Below are positions 26,066 to 34,472 of a stretch of DNA of 64,000 nucleotides, piece by piece. A model generated the notes under the pieces. It did not search any database and was not told where the DNA came from. It worked only from the letters and a program-made list of their open reading frames with translations. Every line of letters starts with the position of its first letter. Position 1 is the stretch's first letter. The stretch is from Dyadobacter psychrotolerans (GTDB lineage Bacteria > Bacteroidota > Bacteroidia > Cytophagales > Spirosomataceae). The DNA lies in NCBI RefSeq assembly GCF_004349265.1, contig NZ_SMFL01000010.1:214562-278561 (forward strand). Direction: 5' to 3'. A program made the position numbers and the translations under genes.

Positions 26066-26488
26066 TTACGCAAATAAACCCGGTCTTTGCAAAACACCTG
26101 GCTCCCAGCTGGAATCGCGGCGGCGCAGGGTGCGCGCCATGGTCAAAACTTCCTCCAACCGTTCTTTTTGTTCACTGGCCGAATCCTGGCTGTGAAAATA
26201 TTCTCCGATCATCTCCCACTCGAAAGTATCTCCCTTAGCATCGTAAATGCCAATCGGAATACGGTTTTCATCCGTCATCATCGTGCTCTGAACGGACTGC
26301 GCTTCTTCCTGAGATGAACAGCCAACATGATTGTAATGGCCGTTAAGCAGGTATAAAACCGAAAAACGGTTTTCTGAAACATCCTGATCAGAACTTTTGG
26401 ACTTGAACCGCTGTGAAGACTTTTTACGGCTGTTAGAGGAAAGTAAACTCCTGAATGAGTTGCGGAAATATTTTTGTATTTGTGTCAT
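26066..26488 (-). CDS. Small soluble protein, unknown
   Basis: 140 residues from the ATG at 26486-26488 (MTQIQKYFRNSFRSLL); a longer in-frame start at 26587 is less likely. The N-terminal 35 residues are basic and Ser-rich and probably disordered. Residues 40-95 (FSVLYLLNGHYNHVGCSSQEEAQS) look like a small alpha/beta fold, followed by an acidic helix. No signal peptide and no family recognised. Single gene. Confidence 0.55.
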   Translation of the reverse strand: MTQIQKYFRNSFRSLLSSNSRKKSSQRFKSKSSDQDVSENRFSVLYLLNGHYNHVGCSSQEEAQSVQSTMMTDENRIPIGIYDAKGDTFEWEMIGEYFHSQDSASEQKERLEEVLTMARTLRRRDSSWEPGVLQRPGLFA

Positions 26489-26948
26489 AGTCTTTTCAAA
26501 TTTTAAGAATTGATTCGGGAGATTCAGAAGCGATATTGTTTTTGTACAAATTTCACTTTTTTCTGAACAAGTTGAATATTCCTTCATTCAACCACTCAAA
26601 TCAGTTCTTTCAGTTTACATAATATTTAAATAATCATGAATAAGGGTAAAACATGTTTTTCTCTTACTACCTTATACCAATCTATAAAATTACAAACTGA
26701 TATTGTCTGTCAATAGTTTATGCAATTTAACTTTATTGACAACTTCATGAAAAGTTCTTTAACGCTTTAACAGATTACTTTGAATAATACAATTTTATCC
26801 AATTGCGAATCCGGACGATTTCTGGTAAACCAAAACAATATTCTCAGGCCACCAGTTTTAGCAAACCAGTGGTCCATTGGAATAATTATATAAAAACACA
26901 CATTTACAGAGTTATTTATCTCACGAAAAGGACGACAACAGACACACT
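26489..26948. other. AT-rich intergenic region, 460 bases
   Basis: It should carry the promoter of the minus-strand gene ending at 26066. Repeated TTGTC/TTGACAA-like words occur at about 26702-26745 but no convincing operator or RNA structure was seen. The plus-strand open frame at 26803 is not supported. Confidence 0.35.
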
Positions 26949-27485
26949 TTACGACTCCACACCAAAGAAAAGCCCGATTAAAACCAAAATCCACATAATA
27001 CTCCCCAAAACGATCAGGACAATATGCCTGCCGCTAAATGAAGTTCGCTCTGTGACGATAAGGTCGGAAGCATTGACCCTTGCATAATTAAAAGCCTTAA
27101 AGGGCTGTATAAGAAATATAACGCCAAGCACTGAAACCAGCCAGTAAAAATCTGGTAACCGTGCCATGATATTGAAAATTATAAATCCTGCAACCAAAAG
27201 CTCGGAAGTGTAATCCTCCTCATAATCCTTCTCTCTCGCGAAGGACAGGATCCTTTTAAATAAAGAGTTTAGGAAAATAATTGAGAAAATCGTTCTGGCG
27301 GCAGGCATAATATCCAGTCTGTCCTTTTGTTGAAAAAAGCGCCAGGCTTTATAAATCCACCAAATTTGATACAATCCGAAGGTAAGAATGCAAAGAATGA
27401 CAAACTTGTTTAAACTAATGACTTCCTGAGGTTCTACTGCTTCATCGATTTCAAGATTGTCGGGGACTTCGTACTGATTTTCCAT
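26949..27485 (-). CDS. DUF4234-like membrane protein
   Basis: 178 residues. An acidic cytoplasmic N-terminus (about 1-22) is followed by about four hydrophobic segments. The opening FVILCILTFGLYQIWWIYKAW is characteristic of DUF4234, a family of small integral membrane proteins without known function. The length is usual for single-domain members. Monocistronic by position. Confidence 0.75.
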   Translation of the reverse strand: MENQYEVPDNLEIDEAVEPQEVISLNKFVILCILTFGLYQIWWIYKAWRFFQQKDRLDIMPAARTIFSIIFLNSLFKRILSFAREKDYEEDYTSELLVAGFIIFNIMARLPDFYWLVSVLGVIFLIQPFKAFNYARVNASDLIVTERTSFSGRHIVLIVLGSIMWILVLIGLFFGVES

Positions 27486-27586
27486 GTAGACAATTAGAGG
27501 GTTTATTAAATGAATAATTGAAATACAGTTCAGACCGGATGTTATTTCAGGTCAATGTAACGTCGCTCAGTGGGTGAGCAGGATTA

Positions 27587-28270
27587 TTATCTCAACCTAA
27601 AACCAACTTCCAAAGCCAGTATACCATACCTCTCACTTTTACTTTTCCCCAACTGTCCTTTAAGCCGGTTCAGCGGTGAAAGGTCATAGCGCAGATTGAT
27701 CAGCGCGTTTCTAAGTTTATAACTTACTTCCAGAGGAACAACCGGCAATATTCGTTTATAATAATGATTGAGTACGATCGATTTTTCTATCTCGACGCCG
27801 TAACCATATATTTCAGGCAAGCCCGATAGCGAAGCAATCAACACATGCGTGCCTGCACCGGCACCAACAGATAAACGACCGGCGAGGTTATAGTGAATCG
27901 TGGCTCCGACGCCAAGTACATAATCAGAAGACCAGCCGTTGTAAATTCCGTTGGATGCACCGCCGGCATCTTTAATCATTAATGGCTCATCCCAGTAAGT
28001 ATGCTTGGAAATATTAGTATAAACTTTCAAACTTAGATCCCTGGAAACCGGGCTCCAGAGCGACGCCCCCGTTCCAACTCCCCCTAACAATAGTTTAGGC
28101 GAGGTGTTACGATTATAACCCAAAACCGGGAATATAGATTTATCCGAATTGCCGCCAGGTACATAGGCATTGATACTGGCGTTTAAGTACCATTCCCTTT
28201 TGTTTTCCTGACCACAAACAGAAAGACTTGCCAGGAGACATAATATCAGAAAATTGATCTTTCGTGTCAT
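27587..28270 (-). CDS. Outer-membrane beta-barrel-type protein, unknown
   Basis: 227 residues with a signal peptide (MTRKINFLILCLLASLSVCGQ). The mature part alternates polar and hydrophobic residues with Gly-rich turns (GVGATIHYNLAGRLSVGAGAG) and ends in an aromatic strand (GILALEVGFRLR), the pattern of an outer-membrane barrel. It overlaps the upstream lipoprotein gene by four bases (ATGA), so the two are translationally coupled and probably work together. Confidence 0.65.
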   Translation of the reverse strand: MTRKINFLILCLLASLSVCGQENKREWYLNASINAYVPGGNSDKSIFPVLGYNRNTSPKLLLGGVGTGASLWSPVSRDLSLKVYTNISKHTYWDEPLMIKDAGGASNGIYNGWSSDYVLGVGATIHYNLAGRLSVGAGAGTHVLIASLSGLPEIYGYGVEIEKSIVLNHYYKRILPVVPLEVSYKLRNALINLRYDLSPLNRLKGQLGKSKSERYGILALEVGFRLR

Positions 28271-28599
28271 ATCTTCAAAAATTTCTGCGAATAGGTTACT
28301 GAATTCATTTTTACAATTGCCTGATAACTGCCTTTAGGATGGTCGGACAGATCAAGCGAAAACGAATTTATAACACTACCAGCAGGCACGTCTTCTTCAA
28401 AAATAATTTTTGCTTTGGGATTAAAAACCTGAATCTGATAAGAGACCTTTTCCTGGTTTTTTACATATAGGTTGACGCGGTTATCACTGGGATTCGGGTA
28501 CGGAATAATTACTTCAATCTGCTCCTGTTCGACGGAAGGTATTTTAGAGCAACCGGCAAGCAGCATTACCAGAAATAGTAAAATGGAAAACTGTTTCAT
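28267..28599 (-). CDS. Small lipoprotein with a T9SS type A-like domain
   Basis: 110 residues from the ATG at 28597-28599 (MKQFSILLFLVMLLAGC, lipidated Cys17). Nearly all of the mature protein resembles the type A sorting or secretion C-terminal domain: IIPYPNPSDNRVNLYVKN at the start, a middle FSLDLSDHPKGSYQAIVK and a final YSQKFLKI. A lipidated protein made almost only of this fold is unusual, as the domain is normally the tail of a large secreted substrate. The next gene in the operon encodes a barrel-like protein. Confidence 0.72.
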   Translation of the reverse strand: MKQFSILLFLVMLLAGCSKIPSVEQEQIEVIIPYPNPSDNRVNLYVKNQEKVSYQIQVFNPKAKIIFEEDVPAGSVINSFSLDLSDHPKGSYQAIVKMNSVTYSQKFLKI

Positions 28600-28856
28600 T
28601 AAACTGGGATTAGAAGATAAGGGGAATCTTGTCACAAGAAAACCAGGAGGTTGACAGGAAAAAGATCCATCACAACTCGTTTACTTTTGTAACCGTAATG
28701 ATAGTAATATTATAAACTAAGTAAAAGCCTGTCTTCTAAATCTTCTGGTATTTTACAAGCCCATTTAACAATAACCGGTAATATGAACTATACTATATGA
28801 AATTTACCGCCTCGAAACGTTCCAAGCCAGAGTATTAACACTTCTTCGATAGCTTT

Positions 28857-29504
28857 ATGCCCGAAATCTTCACCCAAGCCACCTACCATCCAATTTGCGA
28901 TAAACTGGCGTTAATGGATACTGATCTAAAATATATCATTGCTACTTACGGATACCCGGTATTATGGAGCAGACCAAATACGTTTGAAAGTCTGGTACAT
29001 ATTATTTTAGAACAGCAGGTTTCACTGGCTTCTGCCCTGGCTGCTATCAATAAATTGAGGCAACGCGTGCCGGAAATTTCTCCGGCCAATGTTTTGGCAT
29101 TATCCGATACTGAACTGAGGGAATGTTATTTCAGCCGTCAGAAAACCGTTTATGTAAGGCATCTCGCCGAAGCAATTAATTCGGGGAAAATTGATCTCGC
29201 CCGGTTCGAAAATCAGGAAGATGAAGAGATTCGCAAGGATCTGACAGAATTAAAAGGAATTGGAAACTGGACGGTTGATATTTACCTGATTATGATTTTG
29301 CACCGGACTGACATATTTCCGTTGGGCGACCTTGCAGTACTAAACGCAGTCAAAAAAGTTAAATCACTTAACGTGACCGCAACCAGGGAAGAGATCGTCA
29401 GGATATCAGCACAATGGAAACCTCACCGCACGGTGGCTTGTATGATATTGTGGCATTACTATTTGAGTAAGCCGGGCAAGCGGATTGTGGAACCTGGGAA
29501 TTAA
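28857..29504 (+). CDS. DNA-3-methyladenine glycosylase II-like (HhH-GPD)
   Basis: 215 residues, soluble. It is an HhH-GPD protein: helix-hairpin-helix LKGIGNWTVDIYLIM at about 132-146 and catalytic Asp158 in FPLGDLAVL. This matches AlkA-type glycosylases that remove alkylated bases from DNA; the AlkA N-terminal beta domain is missing, as in the short members common in Bacteroidota. No iron-sulfur cluster cysteines are present, which argues against the MutY/Nth group. Single gene, convergent with the tcdA-like gene 12 bases away. Confidence 0.88.
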   Translation: MPEIFTQATYHPICDKLALMDTDLKYIIATYGYPVLWSRPNTFESLVHIILEQQVSLASALAAINKLRQRVPEISPANVLALSDTELRECYFSRQKTVYVRHLAEAINSGKIDLARFENQEDEEIRKDLTELKGIGNWTVDIYLIMILHRTDIFPLGDLAVLNAVKKVKSLNVTATREEIVRISAQWKPHRTVACMILWHYYLSKPGKRIVEPGN

Positions 29505-29516
29505 ATCACAGCTGTT

Positions 29517-30248
29517 TTAAACCGCCTCCCCCACTAAATCCCGAATCACTACCGAAGCACAGGTAGCACCAAATACAGCCGGCAGGTAAGACATCGTACC
29601 ATAAGCTGATTTCTTATAATTCGAACCGTCAGTTAATACAAGCGATTCTTTTAACTGTTCTTCGGTTGAAAAAACGGCTTTAATTCCTTTTGAAATTCCT
29701 TCTTTTTTCAGGTTTTTTCTGATTTGCTGGGCGAAATTACAGTTGTAGGTTTTGGAAATATCTACCACTTTCAGCATCGTCGGATCCATCCTTCCGCCTG
29801 CGCCCATGGAGCTAACAATACGCATTTTCCGATGAAAGGCTTCTTTCAAAAATGTGATTTTGGGTGTGACACTATCGATGGCATCAACGATATAATCATA
29901 GTTAGAACCGGAAAGAATTTCAGCAACGGCATCCGGATTGATAAAGGTTTTTATGACATGCAGAGTCACCTCGGGGTTGATAGACTTTAACCTTTCGGCC
30001 ATAATATCGGCTTTGCTTTGCCCATGGTTGGTTGCGAGCGCGGGCAATTGTCTGTTTCTGTTAGTTGGATCAACGGTGTCGCCGTCGACGATCGTCATGG
30101 TACCAACGCCATTCCGGCAGATAAATTCAGCTGCGAAGGAACCTACTCCGCCCAGTCCGATCACCAGTACATGTGCTTTACTTAGCCGGATCAGGTTTTC
30201 TTTTCCAATTAACAATTCGGTTCTGGAAAGCCAGGAGAAATCCTCCAT
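29517..30248 (-). CDS. tcdA: tRNA threonylcarbamoyladenosine dehydratase (TcdA-like)
   Basis: 243 residues of the ThiF/MoeB/E1 superfamily. Nucleotide-binding motif G31-x-G-G-x-G36 (VIGLGGVGSFAAEF), the VDGDTVDPTNRNRQ segment that contacts ATP, and the dimer-type ending. TcdA-specific features are MGAGGRMDPTMLKVVDISKT and the STEEQ stretch. It uses ATP to cyclise t6A to ct6A at position 37 of ANN-reading tRNAs. Upstream is a TatD-type hydrolase overlapping by one base; the two are often adjacent in Bacteroidota. Confidence 0.92.
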   Translation of the reverse strand: MEDFSWLSRTELLIGKENLIRLSKAHVLVIGLGGVGSFAAEFICRNGVGTMTIVDGDTVDPTNRNRQLPALATNHGQSKADIMAERLKSINPEVTLHVIKTFINPDAVAEILSGSNYDYIVDAIDSVTPKITFLKEAFHRKMRIVSSMGAGGRMDPTMLKVVDISKTYNCNFAQQIRKNLKKEGISKGIKAVFSTEEQLKESLVLTDGSNYKKSAYGTMSYLPAVFGATCASVVIRDLVGEAV

Positions 30249-30892
30249 TATTTAAATACGTTTAAGAAGTTCTGTTCAAGCTGCAAAACAATCTCTTTTT
30301 CCGTAATATTCTTAATTCCTGCTGCCGATTTATAAATTTCCCTGATATCAACATCTGCATCATCAGTTTCCAAAAACACCTGTTGCAAAGGCGTAGCACG
30401 AAAAGTTTCCAGAATATAAACATGTCCGCTAAGTAGCGCTTTTCCGAAAGACAAATAGTAACCGCTTTCAATAACCGGCTGAAGAATAGACCTTTTGTTA
30501 TTTATTCCATGAAATATAACAGGCACCTTTATTCCTTTTAACTCCGCAAGAACCTCCGGAAATGCTTTTACACAATGAATAATGATTGGCTTGTTAACTT
30601 CCTGTGCCAGGGCAATCTGCCATCGAAAAACTTTGAGTTGTAAATCCCAGCCGGTGGAAGTCAGTTTGTCAAGGCCGCATTCACCAACAGCAATGACACC
30701 GGGTTTTGTGATATGGTCGGTCAGAGACTTAAATTGTATTTCAGGATGCAGATTATGAAGATACCAGGGGTGCAAACCCAGACTCACTTTTTGACCTGAA
30801 ATGTTATCAGCGAAATCCTGATAAATATTTTTAATGCTTATGACATCTGCCTTAGGAGTATTTTCGAGATGTGTGTGAATGTCGTAAAACAT
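30248..30892 (-). CDS. TatD-family metal-dependent hydrolase
   Basis: 214 residues, slightly shorter than typical TatD (about 260). Metal ligands are visible: His6 and His8 (DIHTH), Glu71 (VGECGLDK), His106 (IIHCVKA), His128 (IFHGINN) and Asp177 (ETDDADV). TatD proteins are metal-dependent DNases or phosphoesterases of the amidohydrolase superfamily, with roles in DNA repair or turnover. The stop overlaps the tcdA start by one base, so they form an operon. Confidence 0.87.
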   Translation of the reverse strand: MFYDIHTHLENTPKADVISIKNIYQDFADNISGQKVSLGLHPWYLHNLHPEIQFKSLTDHITKPGVIAVGECGLDKLTSTGWDLQLKVFRWQIALAQEVNKPIIIHCVKAFPEVLAELKGIKVPVIFHGINNKRSILQPVIESGYYLSFGKALLSGHVYILETFRATPLQQVFLETDDADVDIREIYKSAAGIKNITEKEIVLQLEQNFLNVFK

Positions 30893-31077
30893 CAGATTAC
30901 TTTTTTAGGAAACTTTATACAACTCTCAAAGTAGCCGAAATAACCTTTTTTAACCCAAAAAACCTATATGAAATAGTGTTGTTTAACATAGATATGATAC
31001 CCGGACATGAACTATTGAAAAAAATACAGCCCGAAATTCGACAAATAATGAATCCGAGGCTGCATTTTTTTATTCTA

Positions 31078-31968
31078 TCAAATATTGTAAGCCACTGCAA
31101 ATTCCCTTGCGAAATCTTCCAGTTTGTATTCACCCAAAACCTGCGGACGGTTTTTCCAATAATCTTCCTGCAATTTCCCTTCACGAATGGCCTTACCCAT
31201 GTCGGTATACAGTTTTGCAAAAACAGGGCTTAATCCTGCCTGTAACATCCCTTCCGTTGATTGTTCATCTGTAAAGGTTATCCAGGGTATTCCTGGCTTA
31301 TCTACGGCAACTCCCAGAACTTCGGCAATTTCGGTCGGGCGTCTTTCATCGCTGGCAATGTAGGTGATGTTAAAACCCGTAAACGAGAGAGCAAGCAATT
31401 CCGCCGTGGCTACTTTGGCAATATCTCCTGTGTCGGTTAAGATCAGTTTCTCATCGGTATCACCAAAATTACTTCCGGTTATACCGGCATTTTTAATCAG
31501 ACCTGCCTGTGAATAAAGATTATAGAAAAAATAAGAAGGACGGAGTGCGTTGACATTGATATTCTCCACCTCACGCAGTTTATCTTCCAGGTATGCTAAA
31601 CCGTCGATAGGTCCAGCTCCTGTTTTCATGTGCGCGCCGATACTGCTCAGCAACACTACGTTTTTAATTTTCGCCGCAGAAACTGCTTCAACATAACGGT
31701 CTCCGATTTCCCTTTGAAACTTTGGATAATCGGCAATTGAAAAATCACTTGGCACCATCAAATAAACGGCATCTGCGCCTGCAAAAGCATTTTTAAGAAA
31801 GTCCAGGTCGTGTACAGAACCAATCGCAGCCTTTGCGCCAAGCGATTCTATTTCCACCTTTTTACTTTCACTGCTGCTGATAACTGTTACTTCATGGCCC
31901 GCGCTAATCAAGTTTTTAACAACCGGCAAACTGATATGTCCCAAAGAACCTGTGATGATATATTTCAT
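31078..31968 (-). CDS. NmrA-family NAD(P)-binding oxidoreductase
   Basis: 296 residues from the ATG at 31966-31968. A longer open frame runs on to 32247 but would pass through the divergent regulator, so it is rejected. The N-terminal MKYIITGSLGHISLPV is a slightly altered TGxxGxxG dinucleotide motif, with Ser at the last Gly. The pattern of NmrA/QorB-like atypical short-chain dehydrogenases continues (AVYLMVPSDF, VVLLSSIGAH, LRPSYFFYNL). Such proteins reduce quinones or act as redox sensors. It is transcribed away from an HxlR regulator, the usual arrangement for control by it. Confidence 0.87.
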   Translation of the reverse strand: MKYIITGSLGHISLPVVKNLISAGHEVTVISSSESKKVEIESLGAKAAIGSVHDLDFLKNAFAGADAVYLMVPSDFSIADYPKFQREIGDRYVEAVSAAKIKNVVLLSSIGAHMKTGAGPIDGLAYLEDKLREVENINVNALRPSYFFYNLYSQAGLIKNAGITGSNFGDTDEKLILTDTGDIAKVATAELLALSFTGFNITYIASDERRPTEIAEVLGVAVDKPGIPWITFTDEQSTEGMLQAGLSPVFAKLYTDMGKAIREGKLQEDYWKNRPQVLGEYKLEDFAREFAVAYNI

Positions 31969-32005
31969 AATTTTGATTGATTTAATGTTCTGCAAAGCTA
32001 TATTT

Positions 32006-32031
32006 GTACTTACTTTTATACAAGTACTTAC
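32006..32031. promoter_or_regulatory. Candidate HxlR operator in the nmrA/hxlR divergent promoter
   Basis: GTACTTAC occurs at 32006-32013 and again at 32024-32031, 18 bp apart. An overlapping inverted pair TTGTA/TACAA is formed by 32004-32023. It lies midway between the two divergent start codons (31968 and 32047), where an autoregulating HxlR protein would be expected to bind. Confidence 0.5.
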
Positions 32032-32046
32032 CCCAAAGTATGTATT

Positions 32047-32448
32047 ATGACAAAGATCAAAGAAAGCTCGACCTATAATGCCAATAAGGAAATTGCTTTG
32101 CAAACCTGCCCGGTTACCTATGTTATGAATAAAATCGGCGGTCATTGGAAACCGATCATTCTGCATCACCTGCTTTCGGGCAGCAAACGGTACAGCGAGA
32201 TCAAAAGGGCAATGCCGCATATTACAGAGAAGATGCTTATCCAGCATTTAAAACAACTGGAAGGTGATAACCTTTTGATCCGTGAAGCCAAACCCGTTGT
32301 ACCTCCCTATGTTACGTACACGCTTACAGAAGCCGGCCAGGAACTGGAATCGGTGATTAATGCCATGGCTGCCTGGGCTTTCAGAGATATGGAACGTTCG
32401 GGTTTTGCCTGTGAAATGGACAATGGTGTAACAGCAGTTAGCAATTAG
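32047..32448 (+). CDS. HxlR-family transcriptional regulator
   Basis: 133 residues. Winged helix of the HxlR (DUF24) family: CPVTYVMNKIGGHWKPIILHH with conserved Cys21 near the N-terminus, then LLSGSKRYSEIKRAMPHITEKM as the recognition region and a wing around VPPYVTYTLTEAG. Several HxlR proteins sense reactive carbonyls or oxidants through the N-terminal Cys. It is divergent from the NmrA-type oxidoreductase, probably its target. Confidence 0.92.
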   Translation: MTKIKESSTYNANKEIALQTCPVTYVMNKIGGHWKPIILHHLLSGSKRYSEIKRAMPHITEKMLIQHLKQLEGDNLLIREAKPVVPPYVTYTLTEAGQELESVINAMAAWAFRDMERSGFACEMDNGVTAVSN

Positions 32449-32541
32449 GTATAAGCGATTGGATAAATACTCCATTTTCGTTATTGCCTGAGCTCGTGAA
32501 AATCTCATCCAATACTTTATCTTGCCAAAAAAATTTAATCA

Positions 32542-33393
32542 ATGCGAATTCTTTATACGATCCTGTTTAGCTGTTACGCCACATTTTCATTTTGTCAATC
32601 CAACAAAACCGCTGCACCTATCCCATTTGTTCTTGGATATGTTGAGCAATTAAAGTCGGTCGAATTGGGCGAAAACAGGACGTTAAATATCAATCTGCCG
32701 GAAGGTTATAATGCGCAGGACACTTTAAAATATCCGGTAGTGTATTTGCTTGACGGTTCTGCCGATGAGGATTTTATACATATCACCGGCTTGTTTCAAT
32801 TCAATAATTTTTCCTGGATAGACCGCGTACCAAAATCAATCATCGTTGGGATTGCCAATGTTGACAGGAAACGGGATTTTACCTTTGCAACCACCAGTGA
32901 AGATGACAAGAAGCTGATGCCAACCTCCGGAAAATCCGATAAGTTTATCAGTTTTATTGAAAAGGAATTACAGCCTTTTATCGAAAAAAAATATAGAACG
33001 ACATCCTCCAAAATGATAATCGGGCAGTCACTGGGTGGACTCCTGGCGACGGAAATTCTTTTCAAAAAACCATCTTTGTTTGATAAATATGTGATTATCA
33101 GCCCGAGCTTGTGGTGGGATAATGGTTCATTATTAAAATTAAATCCGGAGATCCTTCAAAAAACATTTACTAAAAAAACCGATATTTATATTGGTGTAGG
33201 CAAAGAAGGACTTACCCCCGGAAATTTACCCCGTGTTATGGAAGTGGATGCCAATTTACTGGCAGAAAAAATAAAGAAATCTGAAAGTAAAAATGTAAAC
33301 GTGTATTTCGATTATCTGCCGCAGGAGGACCACGCAACCATAACGCACCAGGCAGTTTTTAATGCTTTAAGACTTTTGTATCCGGCAAAATAG
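32542..33393 (+). CDS. Secreted alpha/beta hydrolase (esterase D/enterobactin esterase-like)
   Basis: 283 residues with a signal peptide (MRILYTILFSCYATFSFCQ). Alpha/beta hydrolase fold of the putative esterase family: YPVVYLLDGSADEDF, nucleophile elbow G161-Q-S163-L-G-G, and a likely catalytic His near the C-terminus in EDHATIT. Homologues hydrolyse short esters or siderophore lactones; the substrate is unknown here. Single gene following the HxlR regulator by 93 bases; no link between them is evident. Confidence 0.85.
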   Translation: MRILYTILFSCYATFSFCQSNKTAAPIPFVLGYVEQLKSVELGENRTLNINLPEGYNAQDTLKYPVVYLLDGSADEDFIHITGLFQFNNFSWIDRVPKSIIVGIANVDRKRDFTFATTSEDDKKLMPTSGKSDKFISFIEKELQPFIEKKYRTTSSKMIIGQSLGGLLATEILFKKPSLFDKYVIISPSLWWDNGSLLKLNPEILQKTFTKKTDIYIGVGKEGLTPGNLPRVMEVDANLLAEKIKKSESKNVNVYFDYLPQEDHATITHQAVFNALRLLYPAK

Positions 33394-33479
33394 CCAGATA
33401 AATGATAACAATTAAATAGTAACTTTCACTCCTGACAAACAGCTGTCATCCGGACATTTTAGAAAACAAAATCACCGCT

Positions 33480-33893
33480 ATGAAAGTCCATACAACCAAT
33501 TACGAAAACACGTTTATCGCAGTTGCAGACGATAGCCCCGCAACTTCCGGAGAGGTTCCACCGGTGAAAGGTGATACGAAAACGGTTGCGAACATTGCCT
33601 TTGAAATGGTGACTAAAAATCCATACAAATTCACTTCGGACGATGTACTTTTCCATGTTTACGCTGAACGTAAAGATCTGACAGCAGGTGAACTGGAAGA
33701 AGCAAGAAAACAATTTTTCTCCAAAGGTCAAGCCTGTATGCGCGCTTCGCCGTTAACCAAACGTTACGGCTGGGGAATTCACAATGATGAAAAAGGAAAG
33801 ATTGCTATGTATGGCGTAGGAACGGATGACTATGAAAAATTTTCAAAAGATGAAAACATTAAAGTCGTGAAGGCAATGAAATCCAGCCGGTAA
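33480..33893 (+). CDS. DUF6157-like protein
   Basis: 137 residues, soluble. The sequence MKVHTTNYENTFIAVADDSP at the start and FSKGQACMRASPLTKRYGWG in the middle are characteristic of the DUF6157 family of unknown role, found widely in soil Bacteroidota and other bacteria. No catalytic motif is apparent. Single gene. Confidence 0.78.
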   Translation: MKVHTTNYENTFIAVADDSPATSGEVPPVKGDTKTVANIAFEMVTKNPYKFTSDDVLFHVYAERKDLTAGELEEARKQFFSKGQACMRASPLTKRYGWGIHNDEKGKIAMYGVGTDDYEKFSKDENIKVVKAMKSSR

Positions 33894-34001
33894 AACTGTC
33901 CTGACCGGCCCCTTTAAAAGTCTTCTTATCCCCTCCTGATCGTTGATTTTGTTTCTTAAACTTGTAGTGGTAAATAGTTCTTAAACTTTATCATACAACA
34001 A

Positions 34002-34427
34002 ATGAACAACCAGATATATCCATGTTTGTGGTTTGATGGCAACGCCAAAGCTGCAGCAGATTTTTATGTTTCTGTTTTCAAAAACTCCCGGATTCTGACT
34101 GATAATCCGATGGTTGTTATTTTTGAAGTAAATGGATTTAAGATAATGGGACTTAACGGCGGTCCCCATTTCAATTTTAACGAAGCCGTGTCGCTTGTCG
34201 TTAACTGTGACTCACAGGAAGAAATTGATCATTACTGGGAAACACTTACTTCCGATGGCGGCAAAGAAAGCATGTGCGGCTGGCTGAAAGACAAATTTGG
34301 TTTCTCCTGGCAAATTGTACCTTCCAACCTGGGTGAACTCATGTCAGATCCTGACAGGGCACAGCGTGTCATGCAGGCAGTTATGGGCATGAAAAAGCTT
34401 GACATTGAAATACTTCAAAATGCATAA
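34002..34427 (+). CDS. VOC-superfamily (PhnB-like) protein
   Basis: 141 residues. It shows the PhnB/3-demethylubiquinone-methyltransferase-like glyoxalase fold: IYPCLWFDGNAKAAADFYVSV, then GPHFNFNEAVSLVVNC and GGKESMCGWLKDKFGFSWQIVP. These proteins are beta-alpha-beta-beta-beta domains with uncertain activities. Monocistronic; a hairpin terminator starts two bases after its stop. Confidence 0.88.
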   Translation: MNNQIYPCLWFDGNAKAAADFYVSVFKNSRILTDNPMVVIFEVNGFKIMGLNGGPHFNFNEAVSLVVNCDSQEEIDHYWETLTSDGGKESMCGWLKDKFGFSWQIVPSNLGELMSDPDRAQRVMQAVMGMKKLDIEILQNA

Positions 34428-34429
34428 AA

Positions 34430-34457
34430 AAAGGTGAGGATTCTGAGCCTCACCTTT
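34430..34457. terminator. Terminator shared by convergent genes
   Basis: Perfect arms AAAGGTGAGG (34430-34439) and CCTCACCTTT (34448-34457) with an eight-base loop and A/T runs on both sides, fitting a bidirectional terminator between the VOC and EEP genes. Confidence 0.8.
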
Positions 34458-34472
34458 GAAATTTCCTCTGAT

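Noticed and set aside
31969..32247. N-terminal extension of the NmrA-type gene (open frame to 32247)
   Set aside because: It runs antisense through the HxlR gene. The ATG at 31968 gives the normal dinucleotide-binding start.
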